A stretch of DNA of 5,616 nt from Acidocella sp. 35-58-6 (GCA_002281005.1 NCFD01000103.1:1-5616); one strand, 5' to 3'. Numbered from the stretch's first letter, positions 1 to 5,616 are shown. The notes: a model not told the origin generated them from the letters alone. Numbers and translations: made by a program.

Positions 1-966
1 GCGGCGTTTACCCGTTGGCAGCAGCCGGTCTAGTTTTGCCCCCCAATGTGCGACCAAATCTGGGTCGGGGGTCATGTAGCCCTCGCTTAATGGGACATTA
101 CCGGCGTTAATGCCGGCCAGACGAGGCAAGCCAGATAGCGGGATATAGGCATCAAAGTCGCCGGTCAGTTCCCAGCGCGTCACCATGCGCCCGATACCCG
201 GGATTTGCCGCAGTATCGGGGTTAAATCCCCACTACAGGCCAGCACCGGTGCTGGTGCAGTTTGCGCGGCCCAGGGGATCAACCGTCCAAACTGGATGCA
301 ATCGCCAAAGCCCTGGTCAGCCACCAGCAGCAATTTGCCGGGTGGCAATGGCTTGCCATCCCATTGTGGCTTGTCGGTTTTGGGAAGCATGCCTTCAGCC
401 TGCTTCAGTTTAAAGCGCCACTCATAGCTTTCCCAGCCTTCGGCCATGTTGCCGCCCAGCAGTAGCGCCTCAGCGCGCTCAAAATGCGCTTCGGCAAAAT
501 CTGGGTCCAAGCTGAGGGCATGGTCGCAAATGCGAACCGACTCTTCAAGCTCCAGACGCTCATAATGAATGAGCGCCAAGTTAAAATACGCTCGGCTGTC
601 CTCGGGTGCCAATTCAATGGCCCGCTTGCCGGAGGCCACCGCGTCATCCAGCCGCCCAGCGCCGCGGTAAATTTCGCACATATTGCGTGGGTAAAGCGCC
701 ACAGTTGGTGCCAGCGCGATGGATTTTTCCATCCGCGTTATGGCCTCATCAATTTTACCTTGGCGGTACAGAATAATACCTGAAAGATGCAGCACATGCG
801 CGTGCTGCGGCACCGCGGCCAGCACACGTTCAGCCAGATTTTCTGCCTCGTCCAGCCGGTTTTGCTGTTCCAGGGCGGAAATTTGTGAGATCACATCGGA
901 CAGCGCCACCCTCTGCTGGCCTGGCTTCAACGGCTCCTCACCGCTTAAAATAGCCTGTCCGCTCAT
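1..966 (-). CDS. TPR-repeat glycosyltransferase-like protein (3' end beyond window)
   Basis: Translating the minus strand from the ATG at 966 gives 322 uninterrupted codons to the window edge, so the C-terminus is missing. Residues about 25-165 form roughly four TPR units with typical spacing (for example RLDEAENLAERVLAAVPQHA and KIDEAITRMEKSIALAP). Then comes GGNMAEGWESYEWRF (171-185), PQWDGKPLPPGKLLLVADQGFGD (200-222) and FDAYIPLSGLPRLAGI (271-286). The pattern GWe-YEWR, WdGkpl, (E/D)QGfGD-IQF, SLP is the usual signature of bacterial TPR proteins whose C-terminal half is a GT-B glycosyltransferase-like domain (GT41/GT9-like); here the common EQG is DQG. The likely role is sugar transfer to a protein or surface glycan, but the acceptor and the catalytic C-terminal half cannot be seen. 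An AGGA Shine-Dalgarno lies at 973-976, six bases before the start. The start overlaps the stop of the upstream sulfotransferase gene by four bases, implying translational coupling. The TPR call is near certain; enzymatic activity is inferred. Confidence 0.88.
   Translation of the reverse strand, partial: MSGQAILSGEEPLKPGQQRVALSDVISQISALEQQNRLDEAENLAERVLAAVPQHAHVLHLSGIILYRQGKIDEAITRMEKSIALAPTVALYPRNMCEIYRGAGRLDDAVASGKRAIELAPEDSRAYFNLALIHYERLELEESVRICDHALSLDPDFAEAHFERAEALLLGGNMAEGWESYEWRFKLKQAEGMLPKTDKPQWDGKPLPPGKLLLVADQGFGDCIQFGRLIPWAAQTAPAPVLACSGDLTPILRQIPGIGRMVTRWELTGDFDAYIPLSGLPRLAGINAGNVPLSEGYMTPDPDLVAHWGAKLDRLLPTGKRR
963..966 (-). other. ATGA stop/start overlap coupling two TPR genes
   Basis: Read on the minus strand, positions 966-963 are ATGA: ATG (966-964) starts the TPR glycosyltransferase-like gene and TGA (965-963) ends the sulfotransferase gene. 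Such four-base overlaps usually mean terminating ribosomes re-initiate, which ties the two proteins' synthesis together. The overlap is seen directly; the coupling is inferred. Confidence 0.9.
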
Positions 967-2807
967 GGGGTATCCTGATAACCCAGCTCAGCGATCCAGC
1001 CATCTAAAATTGGCCGCACCTCACTGAATAATTGCGGCAATGCCGCCTCATATGCCCGATACCTATACACGCCGCGCTCATGCAGTGGTTGTTGCGTCAC
1101 CACATGTGCGGGAACCCGCGGCATGGGCTGAAATGCGTTCACCCGCAACGCCGGCTTGCTGGGTAATTTTACTGGCGCAGCGCCGATGAATTTAACAATG
1201 CTCTGCAACACCGCCAGCGGGTCGCTCACCAGCGTTTCATAGCGCACCGGCAAGTACCTGAGCGCCAACTGACCGCGATAATGCTTAATCATCGACATAG
1301 TCAGATCATAGTGCCGCGCTGTGGCTGCCATTGAAACCCCGCAATTGGCTTCGAGCCTTTTATCCTGACCGAGGTTAGAGAGCATAATATCGAGCGGATG
1401 GCGCACCACATGAATGACCGGTGCCTCCGGGAACAGCAGTTTAATCAATCCCAAATGCCAATGATTATCCGGGGCGCGGTCGGTGATAAATTTGGTTTCG
1501 GGCTGAAGCAACCCGGTTGCGCGTAAATTCTCCAGGTGCTGATCGCGCAGTTGGGTCGGAATATTCTGGCCGTCGCCTATCGCGATATCAGCCAAAACCT
1601 GGGGATAGGTCGCTCCCGTCTCGGAAGCACTCAGCCGGGTCGCAAGGTCTGTTAAGCTCGCGACAGGCATCAAGCCATCGGCCACGGCAAAGCCTGGCGT
1701 TTTGGCAAGAAATTGTTCAAGCAGCGACGAGCCTGACCGTGGAAACCCTAATATGAATATTGGCTGTACGCCGTCCCGTGGCGTGGCGCGGGGCAGATTA
1801 AGCATCTGGTCAGCATTGAAAAACGCTTTATAGGCCTCGGCCTTTTGCAGGAATGCGGCGGGCTCATAACGGTGGCCGTAGCGCTCGCGCTGCATTTGTT
1901 TGGCTGTGGCAAATATGGTTACCGCGTCGGTAATCCGTCCCATCCGTTGCACAGCTTGGCCACGCACTGCCAGTTCAGGTGGCAACAATCCATCTAGCGG
2001 GCCGCTCAGCCGGTTGATCACAGCTTCAAACTGTTCGTCCTGCAAATCCATCAGCGCCCGCAAAAGCCGCAAAGTGCGGTCATCAGGCCATTGGGTCACG
2101 GCTTTGTCTAATAATGCGATCGCTTGCGGCAATCTGGCTCGGCCTGCTTCGACCTGGGCAAAGCCGCCGATGCCCCGGGTGTTATCCGGGCGTATCGCCA
2201 GTGCCTGCTGGTAGATGTCAGCGGCTTCATCCAACCTGCCTTGCAGCTTCAAGTTCCAGGCTAAATTTGCCAGGACGGTGCCATCATCACGCCCGAGTAA
2301 CTTGATCGCGGTTCGGTAATGCCGTTCGCCGGCGAGCACATGCCCGGTTTCAGTGAGCACAACACCCATCACATGGTGCGTATTGGCATCGCGCGGGCTG
2401 AGCTTAACGGCTGCGCGGGCAGAAGGCTCGGCGTCCTGATGGCGGCCTTGGCCCACCAGCAACTGCGCCAGTTGTAGCTGAGCCGCGGCGGAGAGAGCAT
2501 TGTTTTCTGCCGGGATTGAAGCCAGCCGCCGGGCCAGTGTTTCGGTTGGACCAGGCTTGTTTTCCGCGCGTCTGACCTCGAACAATACACGCAGTGCTGC
2601 CCGTTGATTGGGCGCGAGGTCGAGGATTTTTAACGCCAGCGCCTCGGCCTCACGAAATTTTTTTTCGTTGAATAAATTGGTGGCCTCAAGCGCTTTCGGG
2701 GCTAGTAACTCCAGCGCGGCAGGCTCTGGCAGCGCGGCAAGGTCCACAGCGCAACAGCGTACCCGGCGCAGGCCACTGCCGCAGGCGCAAAGTTCAGTGT
2801 TCAACAT
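963..2807 (-). CDS. TPR-repeat sulfotransferase with N-terminal SEC-C-like motif
   Basis: A 614-residue protein (start ATG at 2807). An N-terminal CACGSG...RCC cluster (residues 7-19) resembles the zinc-binding SEC-C motif. About 40-310 is a TPR superhelix (for example GRLDEAADIYQQALAIRPDN). The C-terminal third is a sulfotransferase domain: PIFILGFPRSGSSLLEQ (349-365) is the 5'-phosphosulfate loop, KFITDRAPDNHWHLGLIKLLFPEAPVIHVVRHPLDIMLSN (439-478) includes the 3'-phosphate-binding R-HP-D motif, and the QQPLHERGVYRYRAYEAAL region (572-590) matches the family's C-terminal QP-....RYR-YE element. By family it should transfer sulfate from PAPS to a carbohydrate or tyrosine acceptor; the acceptor is unknown. 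Alternative in-frame starts are GTG 2867 and ATG 2828. I chose 2807 because the CxCGSG motif sits within about ten residues of the start in related proteins and a weak purine stretch (GGGACGG, 2818-2824) precedes it. Its TGA (963-965) overlaps the ATG of the downstream TPR glycosyltransferase gene. No signal peptide or membrane segment is seen, so it is probably cytoplasmic. Confidence 0.92.
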   Translation of the reverse strand: MLNTELCACGSGLRRVRCCAVDLAALPEPAALELLAPKALEATNLFNEKKFREAEALALKILDLAPNQRAALRVLFEVRRAENKPGPTETLARRLASIPAENNALSAAAQLQLAQLLVGQGRHQDAEPSARAAVKLSPRDANTHHVMGVVLTETGHVLAGERHYRTAIKLLGRDDGTVLANLAWNLKLQGRLDEAADIYQQALAIRPDNTRGIGGFAQVEAGRARLPQAIALLDKAVTQWPDDRTLRLLRALMDLQDEQFEAVINRLSGPLDGLLPPELAVRGQAVQRMGRITDAVTIFATAKQMQRERYGHRYEPAAFLQKAEAYKAFFNADQMLNLPRATPRDGVQPIFILGFPRSGSSLLEQFLAKTPGFAVADGLMPVASLTDLATRLSASETGATYPQVLADIAIGDGQNIPTQLRDQHLENLRATGLLQPETKFITDRAPDNHWHLGLIKLLFPEAPVIHVVRHPLDIMLSNLGQDKRLEANCGVSMAATARHYDLTMSMIKHYRGQLALRYLPVRYETLVSDPLAVLQSIVKFIGAAPVKLPSKPALRVNAFQPMPRVPAHVVTQQPLHERGVYRYRAYEAALPQLFSEVRPILDGWIAELGYQDTP

Positions 2808-2840
2808 TTTGTTATCGCCGTCCCGCATATGAATGTTACG

Positions 2841-2869
2841 AGTATGGCGTGCTTTGCCGTGCGCCACAA
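2841..2869 (-). promoter_or_regulatory. Weak sigma-70-like promoter candidate for the leftward TPR unit
   Basis: On the minus strand, TTGTGG (2864-2869, 3/6 to TTGACA) and CATACT (2841-2846, 4/6 to TATAAT) are separated by 17 bases. Transcription would begin near 2834, leaving a leader of about 27 bases before the ATG at 2807 and excluding the GTG at 2867. The match is modest and could be chance. Confidence 0.25.
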
Positions 2870-2902
2870 CGCGCGGGAAACGCTAGGAAATTCAAGGGTT
2901 TT

Positions 2903-2921
2903 GCTAACGCAAATCATTCTT
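2903..2921. promoter_or_regulatory. Fur-box-like site upstream of mbfA (candidate)
   Basis: Positions 2903-2921 (gctaacgcaaatcattctt) match the 19-base Fur-box consensus GATAATGATAATCATTATC at 13 of 19 positions, including AATCATT without a mismatch. The site lies 70-88 bases before the mbfA ATG and roughly 70-90 bases upstream of the possible leftward transcription start. Known mbfA genes respond to iron, through Irr in rhizobia, so an iron-regulator site is plausible here. A half-match to the Irr ICE motif (TTCTTAA at 2917-2923) also exists, but its partner half is poor. Which regulator binds, if any, cannot be decided from sequence. Confidence 0.35.
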
Positions 2922-2938
2922 AATCAGGATTTATCGGG

Positions 2939-2944
2939 TTGACC
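2939..2944 (+). promoter_or_regulatory. Possible -35 element for mbfA
   Basis: TTGACC matches TTGACA at 5 of 6 positions and lies 47 bases before the mbfA start. The hexamer 17 bases downstream (CACATG) is a poor -10, so the promoter is only suggested. Confidence 0.2.
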
Positions 2945-2976
2945 AAACAGCGCAGTACCGCCACATGGACGATCGA

Positions 2977-2983
2977 CAGGAAG
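2977..2983 (+). promoter_or_regulatory. Ribosome binding site of mbfA
   Basis: The purine stretch CAGGAAGG (2976-2983) contains a good Shine-Dalgarno core (AGGAAGG) seven bases before the ATG at 2991. It favours 2991 over the ATG at 2965, which is in another frame and has no comparable purine stretch. Confidence 0.7.
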
Positions 2984-2990
2984 GTGTTTT

Positions 2991-3947
2991 ATGCGTGATT
3001 TTTCAGAATTATCCGAGCGCGAGGTCCTCGCGCTCGCGATCGGGTCCGAAGAAGAAGACGGTCGTATTTACAACGATATTGCCGAGCGCCTGCGCGAGGA
3101 GTACCCGGCATCCGCATCAGTATTCAGTGAAATGGCTGCCGAGGAGAGCGAGCATCGGCATAAATTGCTTGATCTTTACAAAAACAAATTCGGTGATCAC
3201 ATCCCACTGATCCGCCGCCAGGATGTGCGCGGCTTCCTCACCCGCAAGGCCGTTTGGCAGTTGCCGAAACCCAGCATCGCTGATGTCCGTCGGTTGGCTG
3301 AAAGTATGGAAAGGGAAACCCAGAATTTTTACCGGCTTGCCGCGTCGCGCTCAACCGACCCCTCGACTCGTAAATTGTTGGGCGATTTGGCCGAGGCCGA
3401 GCAAGCGCACGAGCATCGGGCCGATGAATTGCAGGCCAAAAACCTGACTGATAATGCCCTCAAGACCGAGGATGAAACCGCTGAGCGGCTGTTTGTTCTC
3501 CAATATGTGCAGCCTGGTCTGGTAGGGCTCATGGATGGTTCGGTGTCCACATTGGCACCGATTTTTGCAGCCGCCTTCTCAACCGGCCACCCTATGGCGG
3601 CCTTCGTGGTGGGGCTGGCTGCCTCGCTGGGCGCGGGTATTTCCATGGGCTTTGCCGAAGCGCTGTCGGATGATGGCAGCCTCACCGGCCGTGGCACGCC
3701 GATTTATCGGGGTATCATTACCGGCGCCATGACCACATTGGGCGGTTTAGGGCACACATTGCCGTTCCTGATCCCCAATCTCTGGACCGCCCTGATTGTG
3801 GCGTTCTGTGTGGTGGTAGTGGAACTCTCGGTGATTTCTTGGATTCGCTGGAAATACATGGATACCTCACCGGTCCGCGCGACCCTGCAGGTAGCGCTGG
3901 GCGGCGCCTTAGTATTTGCTACCGGCGTGATTATCGGCAATGGTTGA
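2991..3947 (+). CDS. mbfA: MbfA: ferritin-like/VIT1-CCC1 fusion, membrane iron exporter
   Basis: A 318-residue protein. Residues 1-150 are a rubrerythrin/ferritin-like four-helix domain: [27 protein letters not shown] opens the first helix, and the expected di-iron ligands are visible as Glu20-22, E52-S-E-H55, E109 in MERETQNFY, and E137-Q-A-H140. Residues 170-318 form a CCC1/VIT1-type transporter domain with about five membrane segments (near 177-196, 201-221, 238-262, 264-286, 296-315) and the family stretches [15 protein letters not shown] and [22 protein letters not shown]. Characterised MbfA proteins of Bradyrhizobium and Agrobacterium sit in the inner membrane and export iron, protecting against iron and peroxide stress; the same role is inferred here. 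Length and architecture are complete. A Fur-box-like site lies upstream, a 23-base palindrome lies just inside the coding region, and the stop codon falls inside a second inverted repeat. The next gene follows after 30 bases on the same strand. Confidence 0.95.
   Translation: MRDFSELSEREVLALAIGSEEEDGRIYNDIAERLREEYPASASVFSEMAAEESEHRHKLLDLYKNKFGDHIPLIRRQDVRGFLTRKAVWQLPKPSIADVRRLAESMERETQNFYRLAASRSTDPSTRKLLGDLAEAEQAHEHRADELQAKNLTDNALKTEDETAERLFVLQYVQPGLVGLMDGSVSTLAPIFAAAFSTGHPMAAFVVGLAASLGAGISMGFAEALSDDGSLTGRGTPIYRGIITGAMTTLGGLGHTLPFLIPNLWTALIVAFCVVVVELSVISWIRWKYMDTSPVRATLQVALGGALVFATGVIIGNG
3014..3036. repeat. 23-base palindrome at the start of mbfA
   Basis: Perfect inverted repeat with 11-base arms around a single central T: CGAGCGCGAGG at 3014-3024 and CCTCGCGCTCG at 3026-3036. 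As RNA it would form a 10-bp, almost pure GC stem with a 3-base loop, beginning 24 bases after the A of the start codon. It codes for SEREVLALA, a conserved stretch of the protein, so part of the symmetry may be dictated by the protein sequence. Confidence 0.85.
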
Positions 3948-3967
3948 CGTATAGGTAACGTCAACCA
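3941..3967. repeat. Perfect 10-bp inverted repeat between mbfA and the nitronate monooxygenase gene
   Basis: Arms TGGTTGACGT (3941-3950) and ACGTCAACCA (3958-3967) are exact reverse complements around the 7-base spacer ATAGGTA. The left arm contains the mbfA stop codon (3945-3947) and the right arm ends on the first A of the AAGGAA ribosome binding site of the next gene. No T-run follows, so it is not a standard intrinsic terminator. It could be a regulator's operator or an intercistronic RNA hairpin that adjusts expression of the second gene. Confidence 0.85.
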
Positions 3968-3972
3968 AGGAA
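3967..3972 (+). promoter_or_regulatory. Ribosome binding site of the nitronate monooxygenase gene
   Basis: AAGGAA lies five bases before the ATG at 3978 and touches the right arm of the adjacent inverted repeat. Confidence 0.7.
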
Positions 3973-3977
3973 CAACC

Positions 3978-4943
3978 ATGTCTCTCCCGCAAGTGCTTCA
4001 GGGCCGTCTCAGCGTGCCGGTTATCGGCTCGCCACTCTTCATCATCTCCAACCCGGAGTTGGTGATTGCTCAGTGCACCGCGGGGGTGGTGGGGTCTTTT
4101 CCGGCGTTGAATGCCCGCCCGCAGGAAAAGCTGGAGGACTGGTTCGTCAAAATCACTCAAACTTTGGCGGCGTGGGATGCAGCGCACCCGGGCCAGCCGG
4201 CGGCACCCTACGCGGTCAACCAGATCGTGCATCGCTCAAATGCGCGTCTGCAGCACGATGTTGAACTCTGCGTGAAATATAAGGCACCGATCGTGATCAC
4301 ATCGCTTGGCGCCCGCACAGACGTTTACGATGCTGTGCATTCCTACGGCGGTATCGTACTGCACGATATCATCAGCAATGAATTTGCCAAAAAAGCTATC
4401 GAGAAAGGTGCCGATGGCCTGATCGCCGTAGCGGCTGGGGCAGGGGGGCATGCCGGCGTTATTTCGCCTTTCGCTCTGGTGCAGGAAATCCGCGAATGGT
4501 TTGACGGTCCGATTGCGCTTTCAGGCGCGATCGCCAATGGCGGGGCGGTGTTGGCAGCCCAGGCATGTGGCGCCGACCTTGCCTATATCGGCTCGGCGTT
4601 CATTGCCACCGAGGAAGCTAATGCCTCGGCGGCTTACAAGCAGGCCATTGTTGATGGTTATGCCAATGATATTGTCTATTCCAACCTGTTTACCGGGGTC
4701 CATGGCAACTATCTCAAGCCTAGTATCCGTGCGGCCGGGCTGGATCCGGATCATCTGCCAGAAGGTGATCTTTCCACAATGAACTTTCATGAAGGCAGCA
4801 CCAAAGCCTGGAAAGATATTTGGGGTTCAGGCCAGGGCATCGGTGCTGTTAAATCGGTCATGAGCACTGCCGAATTTGTGGCTAAGCTGACGCGTGAATA
4901 TGTCTCGGCAAAAGACTCGCTCTGCAAATCAAAATTTACGTGA
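3978..4943 (+). CDS. Nitronate monooxygenase / 2-nitropropane dioxygenase family flavoprotein
   Basis: A 321-residue protein of the size and fold pattern of the FMN-dependent NMO/2-nitropropane dioxygenase TIM-barrel family (COG2070, also related to enoyl-ACP reductase FabK). Visible family elements are PVIGSPLFIISNPELVIAQCTAGVVGSFPALNARP (14-48), YAVNQIVHRSNARLQHD (78-94), PIVITSLGA (104-112), GADGLIAVAAGAGGHAG (144-160), where H158 matches the conserved active-site His, GAIANGGAV (183-191) and AYIGSAFIAT (202-211), which bind the FMN phosphate, and TGVHGNYLKPSI (239-250). Family members oxidise alkyl nitronates such as propionate 3-nitronate to a carbonyl compound and nitrite, or act as NAD(P)H:quinone reductases; which reaction applies is not decidable here. 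It is a soluble cytoplasmic enzyme with no signal peptide. It follows mbfA by 30 bases on the same strand and could be its operon partner, although the palindrome between them may give it separate control. Confidence 0.93.
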   Translation: MSLPQVLQGRLSVPVIGSPLFIISNPELVIAQCTAGVVGSFPALNARPQEKLEDWFVKITQTLAAWDAAHPGQPAAPYAVNQIVHRSNARLQHDVELCVKYKAPIVITSLGARTDVYDAVHSYGGIVLHDIISNEFAKKAIEKGADGLIAVAAGAGGHAGVISPFALVQEIREWFDGPIALSGAIANGGAVLAAQACGADLAYIGSAFIATEEANASAAYKQAIVDGYANDIVYSNLFTGVHGNYLKPSIRAAGLDPDHLPEGDLSTMNFHEGSTKAWKDIWGSGQGIGAVKSVMSTAEFVAKLTREYVSAKDSLCKSKFT

Positions 4944-4964
4944 ATAACGTTAAAATTCTTTAAA
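4935..4964 (+). promoter_or_regulatory. Weak promoter candidate upstream of the peptidase gene
   Basis: TTTACG (4935-4940, 4/6 to -35) and TTTAAA (4959-4964, 4/6 to -10) are 18 bases apart, in the AT-rich stretch at the end of the preceding gene. This is the best pair I find in the gap, but an AT-rich region gives such matches easily. Confidence 0.2.
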
Positions 4965-4975
4965 TAAAAATCACG

Positions 4976-5006
4976 GTTTTGGCAAAACAACCAAACTAGG
5001 TTTGCC
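4976..5006. repeat. Cluster of small inverted repeats in the gap
   Basis: GTTTT/AAAAC (4976-4980 and 4984-4988) and CAAAC/GTTTG (4992-4996 and 5000-5004) are adjacent short hairpins. GGCAAA (4981-4986) can also pair with TTTGCC (5001-5006). They may be a weak end-of-transcript structure for the upstream gene or operator half-sites. No T-run follows, so I do not call a terminator. Confidence 0.4.
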
Positions 5007-5023
5007 CTTCATCGGGGTGCTTT

Positions 5024-5048
5024 CGCGTGTTACAAATCCTTACACGCG
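5024..5048 (+). repeat. 7-bp inverted repeat abutting the peptidase ribosome binding site
   Basis: CGCGTGT (5024-5030) and ACACGCG (5042-5048) are exact reverse complements around an 11-base AT-rich loop. The last G of the right arm is also the first G of the GGAGG Shine-Dalgarno (5048-5052), so the RNA hairpin would end right against the ribosome binding site. Confidence 0.6.
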
Positions 5049-5052
5049 GAGG
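5048..5052 (+). promoter_or_regulatory. Ribosome binding site of the peptidase gene
   Basis: GGAGG is a strong Shine-Dalgarno core five bases before the ATG at 5058, which fixes the start of this edge-truncated gene. Confidence 0.75.
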
Positions 5053-5057
5053 TCCGG

Positions 5058-5616
5058 ATGCGGCCAGACAAAGTAAAAACCATTACGCCTGCAGGACAGA
5101 CCGGGCAGATTTCGCCTTATAACGAAGTGTTTTCTGATCTGACACACGGCGGCGCCAAGCCAACGCTCGCAGCCTCCGGCTCGCTGAATGTCGGGTTTGA
5201 CCTGAGTGCGAATTTTAGTCATGCGGTCGCATTTGACCTCGGTGTTATCCTGCCGCAGGTTTTATCGCCTCCGGCGCCGCCCACTGCCCATGCGCTCGTC
5301 GCCGGGGCGGTGAACGCCTATTATGGTTACGGCTACCAATCGTCGGCCGCTGCCTTGGCGGTTCCTACTGCTGTGAATGAATTTGCCGCTGCAACGGGGG
5401 GTGTATTAAATGGCGCCGGCCTGAAAATCGGCATTTTGTCCGACAGTTTCAATTTACTGGGTGGCGAACAGGCTGCGATTAATGGCGGTTATCTGCCGGC
5501 TGCCAGTATGATTCACATCATCTCGGAGGGTGCTACCGGCCGGGATGAGGGCATGGCAATGGCCGAACTGGTCCATGCGATTGCCCCTTCAGCGCAGATT
5601 TATTTTTATACCGCGA
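5058..5616 (+). CDS. Subtilisin/sedolisin-like serine peptidase, N-terminal part (cut by window edge)
   Basis: From ATG 5058 the frame stays open for 186 codons to the window edge. Residues 1-115 are low in charge and rich in Ala, Gly, Pro and Tyr (for example GAVNAYYGYGYQSSAAALAV, 83-102), and I do not recognise a domain there. From residue 121 the pattern LKIGILSDSFNLLGG...GGYLPAASMIHIISEGATGRDEGMAMAELVHAIAPSAQIYFYTA matches the beginning of a peptidase S8-like domain: a beta strand ending in the catalytic-Asp region (ILSDS), then a helix and the VAPxA-type motif (AIAPSA, 174-179). In subtilisins the helix starts HGT; here the equivalent is DEG (163-165), so Glu164 seems to replace the catalytic His. 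A Glu nucleophile-activator is known in sedolisins (S53). The Ser region lies beyond the edge. There is no hydrophobic signal peptide, so if exported it would need a C-terminal signal such as a type I or autotransporter route (inference). The family call is fairly secure; mechanism and localisation are not. Confidence 0.78.
   Translation, partial: MRPDKVKTITPAGQTGQISPYNEVFSDLTHGGAKPTLAASGSLNVGFDLSANFSHAVAFDLGVILPQVLSPPAPPTAHALVAGAVNAYYGYGYQSSAAALAVPTAVNEFAAATGGVLNGAGLKIGILSDSFNLLGGEQAAINGGYLPAASMIHIISEGATGRDEGMAMAELVHAIAPSAQIYFYTA

Noticed and set aside
240..255. 16-base perfect palindrome CCAGCACCGGTGCTGG
   Set aside because: It lies deep in the glycosyltransferase coding region over an Ala-Pro-Ala-Pro-Val stretch, where GC-rich codons produce such symmetry; no regulatory context.
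405..647. Minus-strand open frame of 80 codons
   Set aside because: It lies inside the TPR glycosyltransferase gene in another frame of the same strand; its translation is rich in Trp, Arg and Pro with no domain.
719..1027. Plus-strand open frame of 102 codons across the two TPR genes
   Set aside because: It runs antisense to two convincing coding regions, has Cys/Ser-rich shadow composition and no recognisable domain.
2808..2867. Extended N-terminus of the sulfotransferase from GTG 2867
   Set aside because: The extra 20 residues are unlike the family, no good ribosome binding site precedes the GTG, the SEC-C motif would be pushed inward, and a promoter candidate overlaps this stretch.
3329..3697. 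Minus-strand open frame of 122 codons inside mbfA
   Set aside because: Its composition is that of an antisense shadow of a GC-rich gene, and it has no independent support.
4976..5006. Intrinsic terminator after the nitronate monooxygenase gene
   Set aside because: The hairpins are short and AT-rich and are followed by CTTCATCGG rather than a T-run; the A/T-rich stretch lies before, not after, them.
1..5616. Mobile element, CRISPR array, toxin-antitoxin or phage module
   Set aside because: I saw no direct-repeat array, terminal inverted repeats, transposase, integrase or small paired genes in either strand.

Overview
The window (5,616 bp, moderately GC-rich) looks like chromosomal DNA of an alphaproteobacterium. 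The best taxonomic pointer is a complete MbfA-type protein, a ferritin-like domain fused to a CCC1/VIT1 iron transporter, best known from Alphaproteobacteria. The paired TPR sulfotransferase/TPR glycosyltransferase genes and the style of the secreted-protease-like gene would suit Rhodospirillales/Acetobacteraceae, but that finer placement is inference. There is no tRNA, rRNA, CRISPR array, insertion sequence or phage gene.

Left half, minus strand (1-2807): a two-gene unit reading leftwards. The upstream gene encodes a protein with an N-terminal SEC-C-like cysteine motif, a TPR superhelix and a C-terminal PAPS-dependent sulfotransferase domain. Its TGA stop overlaps the ATG of the next gene (ATGA), which encodes a TPR protein followed by a glycosyltransferase-like domain and runs off the left edge. 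Overlap and shared architecture imply co-expression and work on a common target, probably a surface polysaccharide or glycoprotein; the target cannot be read from the sequence.

Divergent region (2808-2990): carries a weak promoter candidate for the leftward unit, a 13/19 match to the Fur-box consensus, and a good ribosome binding site for the rightward gene.

Right half, plus strand (2991-5616): mbfA (membrane ferritin-like iron exporter), then after 30 bp a FMN-dependent nitronate monooxygenase/2-nitropropane dioxygenase family enzyme. The gap between them is dominated by a perfect 10-bp inverted repeat that contains the mbfA stop codon and reaches the next gene's Shine-Dalgarno. After a 114-bp AT-rich gap with several small inverted repeats comes the 5' part of a gene for a subtilisin/sedolisin-like serine peptidase, cut by the right edge. 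No N-terminal signal peptide is visible in it, and the position expected to hold the catalytic His appears to be Glu.

No clear novel multi-gene system is evident. The points most worth following are the two precise palindromes flanking and inside mbfA, the possible iron-responsive site upstream of it, the SEC-C/TPR/sulfotransferase architecture, and the unusual peptidase.
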